Source: Cupriavidus laharis
Lineage (GTDB): Bacteria; Pseudomonadota; Gammaproteobacteria; Burkholderiales; Burkholderiaceae
Direction: 5' to 3'
Assembly: GCF_914271435.1 (NCBI RefSeq)
Contig: NZ_CAJZAI010000004.1
Span: forward strand, 434,001-498,000
DNA length: 64,000 bases
Below, one piece after another: positions 59,387-64,000 of this stretch. Below the pieces are notes generated by a model. That model was given only the letters and a program-made list of their open reading frames with translations. It had not been told where the DNA came from and did not search any database. Both the position numbers and the translations under genes were made by a program. How positions within the stretch are numbered: position 1 is the first letter of the stretch; each line of letters opens with the position of its first letter.

Positions 59387-61024
59387 TTAGCTACCTCGCG
59401 CCAGCACGCCGCGGGCCCTGGCAACCAGGGCCGCCGTGGATGCATCGTGCTGGCCGGCTTCGGCGCCGTTCAGTTCGGCTTCGATGGGGCGAGCCAGGAT
59501 CTTGCCCAGTTCCACGCCCCACTGGTCGAAGGAATTGATGTTCCAGACCACGCCTTGCACGAACGTCCTGTGTTCATAGAGCGCGATCAGGGCGCCCAGC
59601 ACGTGCGGCGTCAGGTCTTCCATCAGCAGCGTATTGCTGGGGCGGTTACCCTCGAAGACCATATGGGCGATGCGCAGTTCGTCGGTCATGCCGGCAGCGC
59701 GCAGTTCCTCGGCGGAACGGCCGCGCATCAGCGCTTCTGCCTGGGCAAAGCAATTGGCCAGCAGTTTCGCATGGTGGCCGGGCAGTTCGCGCGGCGGCAC
59801 CAGCGGCGCAACGAAATCCACCGGCACGATCTGCGACCCCTGGTGAATCTTCTGGAAGTACGCATGCTGGCCATTGGTGCCCGCGGTACCCCACACGACG
59901 GGCGACGTATGTGCGCGTATGCGGCGCCCGTTGAGCTGCACCGACTTGCCGTTGCTTTCCATCTCCAGTTGCTGCAGGAACGCGGGAAAGAGCTCCAGCG
60001 AGGTGGAGTAGGGCGCCATGCAGCTGGTCGGCAGGTTGAAGAAATTGCGGTGCCAGACGCCGAGCATGCCCATCACGACCGGCATGTTGCGTTCGAGCGG
60101 AGCGGTGCGGAAGTGCTCGTCCATGGCGCGTCCGCCTGCAAGCAGGTCGGCAAACGCATTGAAACCGACTGCCAGGGCGATCGACAGGCCCACCGAGGAC
60201 CACAGCGAGAAGCGGCCGCCGATCCAGTCCCAGAACTCGAACATATTGGCTGGGTCGATGCCGAAGGCGCGCACGGCCTCCACATTGGTCGACACCGCGA
60301 CGAAGTGCCGGGCCAGCTGATCCTCGGTCACGCCATTGGCCAGGTACCATTGGCGCGCGCTGTGCGCATTGGCCATGGTTTCCAGCGTGGTAAAGGTCTT
60401 CGAGCAGACGATCATCAGCGTCCGCCGTGGATCCAGTCGCTCAAGGGTTTCGGCCAGCTCGGTGCCGTCGACGTTCGACACGAAATGCATGCGCGGCCCC
60501 GGATGGCCGTCGTCGTGTGCCAGGTGCGACAGCGCGCGGCATACCATCTTCGGGCCGAGGTCCGAGCCCCCGATGCCGATGTTCACGACATCGGTGATAC
60601 GCTCGCCGCTCGTGCCGGTCCACGCACCGCTGCGTACCGCTTCGGAGAAGGTCCGCATGCGCACCAGGACATTCTGGATGCAGGGCATCACAGGCACGCC
60701 ATCCACCTTGAAGCCAGCGCCAGCGGTAGCGCGAAGCGCGACGTGCAATGCGGCGCGGTCTTCCGTCAAGTTGATATGCTCGCCGGCGAACATGGCATCG
60801 CGGCGAGCCGGAACACCGGCCTCATCGGCAAGCTGCAGCAGCAACTGCATGGTCTGCGGCGTGATCCGGTTCTTGGAGTAGTCCAGGTATAGCCCGGCGG
60901 CTTCCAGCGAAAACTGCCTGACGCGGTTCTCGCCATCCTCGGCAAACCAGTCCCGCATCTGGTTGTCGCGAATGGCGTCGTGATGCTGCAGGAGGGCGTT
61001 CCAGGCGTGAAGGTTGGTGGGCAT
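59387..61024 (-). CDS. pgi: Glucose-6-phosphate isomerase
   Basis: Pgi interconverts glucose 6-phosphate and fructose 6-phosphate. The 545 residues carry the sugar-phosphate loop NIGIGGSDLGPKMV, SKTFTTLET, the catalytic region GGRFSLWSSVGL, the QLEMESNGK block with the family Glu, and GVVWNINSFDQWGVELGK with the C-terminal Lys. The start MPTNLHAWNALLQHHDAIRDNQMRDWF begins the conserved part. The 233-bp gap upstream to the next gene holds a short tandem repeat (TTGTGTCCG twice, near 61209-61229) and the likely promoter. Confidence 0.95.
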   Translation of the reverse strand: MPTNLHAWNALLQHHDAIRDNQMRDWFAEDGENRVRQFSLEAAGLYLDYSKNRITPQTMQLLLQLADEAGVPARRDAMFAGEHINLTEDRAALHVALRATAGAGFKVDGVPVMPCIQNVLVRMRTFSEAVRSGAWTGTSGERITDVVNIGIGGSDLGPKMVCRALSHLAHDDGHPGPRMHFVSNVDGTELAETLERLDPRRTLMIVCSKTFTTLETMANAHSARQWYLANGVTEDQLARHFVAVSTNVEAVRAFGIDPANMFEFWDWIGGRFSLWSSVGLSIALAVGFNAFADLLAGGRAMDEHFRTAPLERNMPVVMGMLGVWHRNFFNLPTSCMAPYSTSLELFPAFLQQLEMESNGKSVQLNGRRIRAHTSPVVWGTAGTNGQHAYFQKIHQGSQIVPVDFVAPLVPPRELPGHHAKLLANCFAQAEALMRGRSAEELRAAGMTDELRIAHMVFEGNRPSNTLLMEDLTPHVLGALIALYEHRTFVQGVVWNINSFDQWGVELGKILARPIEAELNGAEAGQHDASTAALVARARGVLARGS

Positions 61025-61257
61025 GCAGGGCACAGATTCGTTGCAGGAGCTCGATACCTGGAAATCTTCCGGGTCTTGCAAGTATAAGGTGTGTCTTGCG
61101 TCGATCACGCGTTGTCGTATGCCGTTATCGTTACGAGATGAAACGGTAGCGCACTTCGTCACTGCGGGCCTGTCGGCCTTTGTCCGATTGTGGCGATGTT
61201 ATGGCGCAATTGTGTCCGTTATTGTGTCCGCTGATGCACCGGTGCAACCCTGTTGCG

Positions 61258-62838
61258 CTATCTTGCGTCGCCACGCAAGAGCCCATTCAGGATCGTGCGC
61301 GCAGGGATGTAGAGTTCACTCGCCGTGAGTCCGGCCGGCCCTGCGCCCGTTGCCACCAGCATATCGGCCGCCCGGCCATGAATCCATACGGCAGCCAGCG
61401 CTGCCTGCAGCAGTGGCATGTCCTGGGCAAGCAGCGCGCCGGCCATGCCGGCCAGGACGTCGCCCGTCCCCGCGCTCGCGAGCGCCGCGTTGCCGGTCGG
61501 GTTGATCGCGCTGGCGGACGTGCCGGGCGCGGCAATCACTGAACCCGAGCCCTTGAGTACGATCACGGCCTGCCATTGTTTCGCCAGCGCATCGGCGGCT
61601 GCCAGGCGGTCGCGCTGCACCGCGTCCACGGTGCAGCCCAGCAGGCGTGCTGCCTCGAGCGGGTGTGGCGTCATGATGCGTGGCAGTCCCGAGGCCGACA
61701 GCGTGGCAGCCAAGCTGGCATCTCCGGCCAGCAGGTTGAGTGCGTCCGCATCGAGGACCAGTGATGGCGGCGAGGTGCGGCGGCCAGCATCTTCCAGTAA
61801 TTGCGCCAGTGTCTTGCGTGCGCCCGGATCGGTACCCATGCCTGGGCCAATGACCAGTGCTGACATTGCGTCGGATGCAAGTTCCGACAGCGGGTGCAGC
61901 ATCAGTTCGGGATGGACCGGATCGATGGCAGGTGCAGCCGGCGCAAGGAAGCCGATATGGACTTTGCCGGCGCCGAGGAACTGCGCTGCGCGCGCGCCCA
62001 GCAGCGGGGCACCGGTCATGCCGGTGCTGCCGCCAATGATTGCAAGCGAGCCGAAAGTGCCCTTGTTGGCGGCGTGGCTGCGCGCTGGCAGTGCGTGCCG
62101 GAACAGCGCTGGTCCGTTCACCCAGGCGCGCGGCGCCTCCGCGGGCGGATAGTCCAGGCCAAGCGGGGCAATGTCGACGATGCCGGCGCAGTCGCGCCCA
62201 TCCAGTGTGAGCAGGCCGGGCTTGGCGCCGAGGAATGTGAGCGTGCGGCACGCGCGGACCGCGGGCTCGCCGGCACCGGTATCTGCAAACAGGCCGCTCG
62301 GAATATCGAGCGCGAATACCGGTGCCGGCGCCTGTGCGAGGTGCTCGATCCAGGCGGCGATGGTGCCGCCTGCGGCACGGTTCAGGCCAATGCCGAGCAG
62401 GCCGTCTACGACTGCCGTCATCCCATCGGGCCAGGCGGCCGTCGCCGGCATGGTCTGCATGGGCACGCCCGCGGCGCTGGCGTCCTGCCATGCACGCGTT
62501 GCGTCGGCTGGCATGCGTGCGGGATCGGCGGTGAGCCAGACCTGCACTTCGCGTCCCGTCTGGTGCAGGTGCGTCGCGGCGACGATCGCGTCGCCGCCGT
62601 TATTGCCGGGGCCGGCCAGGAACAGCAGCAATCCTTGCGGTACATGCTGCGCCAGCCAACTGGCGGCAGCGCCCCCGGCGCGAGACATCAGTTCAAACGA
62701 CGGCAGGCGCGCGAAAGCGGCATTCTCGATGCGGCGGATGGTCTCGACATCGTAGAGCGGGATGGCCTGCGCCGAGTCAGCGGCCAGCGCTGTCCAGCCT
62801 TCGGACGGAATGAGGGGACAAGGTTGCGTCGGATTCAT
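61258..62838 (-). CDS. nnr: Bifunctional NAD(P)H-hydrate epimerase/dehydratase (NnrE-NnrD)
   Basis: A 526-residue repair enzyme. The N-terminal domain (about 1-235) is the YjeF_N epimerase that converts R- to S-NAD(P)HX, with LAGPGNNGGDAIVAATHL and the Asp in DGLLGIGLNRA. The C-terminal domain (about 250-520) is the ADP-dependent dehydratase that restores NAD(P)H, with KGTFGSLAIIGGSTGMTGAPLLGARAAQ, DADALNLLA, MTPHPLEAARLLG and the GTGDVLAGMAGA loop. The fused form is normal in proteobacteria. About 227 bp separate it from the amidase, with no gene I can support. Confidence 0.95.
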   Translation of the reverse strand: MNPTQPCPLIPSEGWTALAADSAQAIPLYDVETIRRIENAAFARLPSFELMSRAGGAAASWLAQHVPQGLLLFLAGPGNNGGDAIVAATHLHQTGREVQVWLTADPARMPADATRAWQDASAAGVPMQTMPATAAWPDGMTAVVDGLLGIGLNRAAGGTIAAWIEHLAQAPAPVFALDIPSGLFADTGAGEPAVRACRTLTFLGAKPGLLTLDGRDCAGIVDIAPLGLDYPPAEAPRAWVNGPALFRHALPARSHAANKGTFGSLAIIGGSTGMTGAPLLGARAAQFLGAGKVHIGFLAPAAPAIDPVHPELMLHPLSELASDAMSALVIGPGMGTDPGARKTLAQLLEDAGRRTSPPSLVLDADALNLLAGDASLAATLSASGLPRIMTPHPLEAARLLGCTVDAVQRDRLAAADALAKQWQAVIVLKGSGSVIAAPGTSASAINPTGNAALASAGTGDVLAGMAGALLAQDMPLLQAALAAVWIHGRAADMLVATGAGPAGLTASELYIPARTILNGLLRGDAR

Positions 62839-63065
62839 GCGGGTTCAGCCGGATGGTCCAGGCCGCAGCGCGGACAGCGGTCCTTCCATGTCGATGTCGG
62901 GCTCCTGGTTGGTGCCGTGACTATGGGCGATCTGACTCGCATCTCGATCTCTCCTGGTGCGCACGCCGGGACGGCGCGTGTTGTACAGGCTTGCTACCTG
63001 GGTGCTTGCCTTGGCCGTCATGCTGGGGCGGTCGGAGCAGGCGCAAGATCACAGGTGCGGCGGGC

Positions 63066-64000
63066 TTATTCGTCACGCAGCCCGGGTTGCACGATGCCTT
63101 CCAATGCAAGGGCCGTGCCGAGCAGTTGCGCATCGCGCATCGGCCCATGGGACAGCATCAGCCCCACGGGCAGTTCGTCGGGCGCGTGGCAGGGCAGCGA
63201 AATCGAACAGCCGTCAAGGAAATTGAAGACCGAGGTATTGCGCAGCAGCAGGGCGTTGGTGCGGAAGAACAGGTCATCGTCACCGCGCAGCGGTTCGATG
63301 GCGGGCGCCACCATCGGCACGGTGGGGCAGATGACGGCGTCGAAGCGGGCCAGGCGGGCTTCTACCCGCGCGATCCAGTCGATGCGTGCGCGGGCAAGGT
63401 CGACATAGTCGGCCGCGCTCATGGCTGCGCCGCGGTCAATGCGCATCGCTACGCGTGGGTCGTAAAGCTCGCGCCGGCTGGCGAGCATCCGGCGATGGAT
63501 TGCATAGGCCTCGGCCGCGCTGAAGCCGCCGGCGGCGTTCAGGCCCGGGAGTTCGGCCAGCTCGGGCAGGTCCGTGTGTTCCAGTTGCACGCCCGCAGCG
63601 GACAGTCTTCCCAGTGCGCGGTCAAAGGCCCGGGCGACCACAGGGTCGAGGTCATCCAGCAGTACCTGGCGCGGGATGGCCAGGCGGATCGCCGCCGGGG
63701 CCGGGGCACTTGGCACCACCGCGCTGTCTGCAATCACGCTGTCGACCAGCACGCAGTCATTGACCGTGCGGGCCATGGCGCAGGCGGTGTCGAGCGTGTA
63801 GGACAGCGGAAAGGCTCCGGTGAGCGGCACGCGGCGCGTGGTCGGCTTGAAGCCGGTCAGGCCGCACAGGGCCGCCGGAATGCGGATCGATCCGCCTGTG
63901 TCGCTCCCGAGCGCGGCCACCGCCAGGCCCAGAGCCACCGAAACAGCTGCGCCTGAAGAGGATCCCCCCGGAATGCGGGCAATGCCGTCCGTGCTGGCGG
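63066..64000 (-). CDS. Amidase signature family protein, 3' part (5' end outside window)
   Basis: The minus-strand frame stays open to the window edge, so the N-terminus lies beyond 64000. The visible 310 or so residues begin with the amidase signature GIARIPGGSSSGAAVSVALG then ALGSDTGGSIRIPAALCGLTGFKPT, which contain two Ser of the Ser-Ser-Lys catalytic triad; the Lys lies outside. The C-terminal part shows FDAVICPTVPMVAPAIE and GLMLSHGPMRDAQLLGTALALE. The group includes AtzF-like, aryl-acylamidase and GatA-like enzymes; the substrate is unknown. It could be an allophanate-hydrolase-like or other carbon-nitrogen amidase. Confidence 0.9.
   Translation of the reverse strand, partial: ASTDGIARIPGGSSSGAAVSVALGLAVAALGSDTGGSIRIPAALCGLTGFKPTTRRVPLTGAFPLSYTLDTACAMARTVNDCVLVDSVIADSAVVPSAPAPAAIRLAIPRQVLLDDLDPVVARAFDRALGRLSAAGVQLEHTDLPELAELPGLNAAGGFSAAEAYAIHRRMLASRRELYDPRVAMRIDRGAAMSAADYVDLARARIDWIARVEARLARFDAVICPTVPMVAPAIEPLRGDDDLFFRTNALLLRNTSVFNFLDGCSISLPCHAPDELPVGLMLSHGPMRDAQLLGTALALEGIVQPGLRDE

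Noticed and set aside
61195..61240. Tandem TTGTGTCCG repeats upstream of pgi
   Set aside because: Only two imperfect copies, too short to call a repeat array or binding site.
62853..63956. A 367-codon plus-strand open frame near the right end
   Set aside because: It overlaps the well-supported minus-strand amidase and has the composition of a reverse-strand shadow.

Overview
This 64 kb window is a GC-rich chromosomal segment of a betaproteobacterium in the Cupriavidus/Ralstonia group. The main evidence is a complete phaC-phaA-phaB operon followed by phaR, with predicted proteins close to the polyhydroxybutyrate (PHB) enzymes of Cupriavidus necator as I remember them (judged by eye, no search run), plus a BktB-type thiolase nearby. 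I do not assign a species. Gene density is high, both strands are used, and I found no insertion sequence, prophage, rRNA operon or CRISPR array. The only clearly accessory item is a BrnT/BrnA toxin-antitoxin pair beside a tRNA-Leu gene.

Layout. 1-10 kb: 3' part of a sensor kinase, tex, a secreted coiled-coil protein, a YdcH-like peptide, a DinG/YoaA helicase, then bamD divergent from rluD-pgeF. 10-18.3 kb: the PHB block, namely a small membrane protein divergent from phaC, phaCAB, phaR, rimO and bktB. 18.3-25.3 kb: a periplasmic protein, a cystathionine beta-lyase-like enzyme, a DUF2789 protein, a Fur-box-headed PepSY membrane operon, serB and argE. 25.3-33.8 kb: mfd divergent from ispD-ispF, a GNAT enzyme, ahpC/ahpD and a citrate-type MFS carrier. 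34-44 kb: an OmpR/EnvZ two-component system, a small exported protein, an allantoate-type amidohydrolase, hpnD, an RND efflux pair and a Cys-rich secreted protein. 44.4-49 kb: tRNA-Leu, brnTA, a VanZ-like protein, rlmJ and mnmC. 49-58 kb: the proteostasis cluster tig-clpP-clpX-lon, tRNA-Val and tRNA-Asp, and ppiD. 58-64 kb: tesA divergent from an orphan YbbA-type ATPase, pgi, nnrE/nnrD fused, and the 3' part of an amidase.

How genes work together. PhaA condenses acetyl-CoA, PhaB reduces the product, PhaC polymerises it, PhaR represses granule genes, and BktB supplies longer 3-ketoacyl-CoA. Trigger factor, ClpXP, Lon and PpiD form a folding and degradation block. AhpC and AhpD form a peroxidase pair. 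The most unusual signals are non-coding: strong hairpins in two PHB spacers that are each exactly 72 nt, a perfect 20-bp palindrome upstream of phaR, a nested dyad operator over the brnTA start, a Lon heat-shock-type promoter, and the tesA/ABC divergent starts that share one CATG. I did not find a convincing new multi-gene system.
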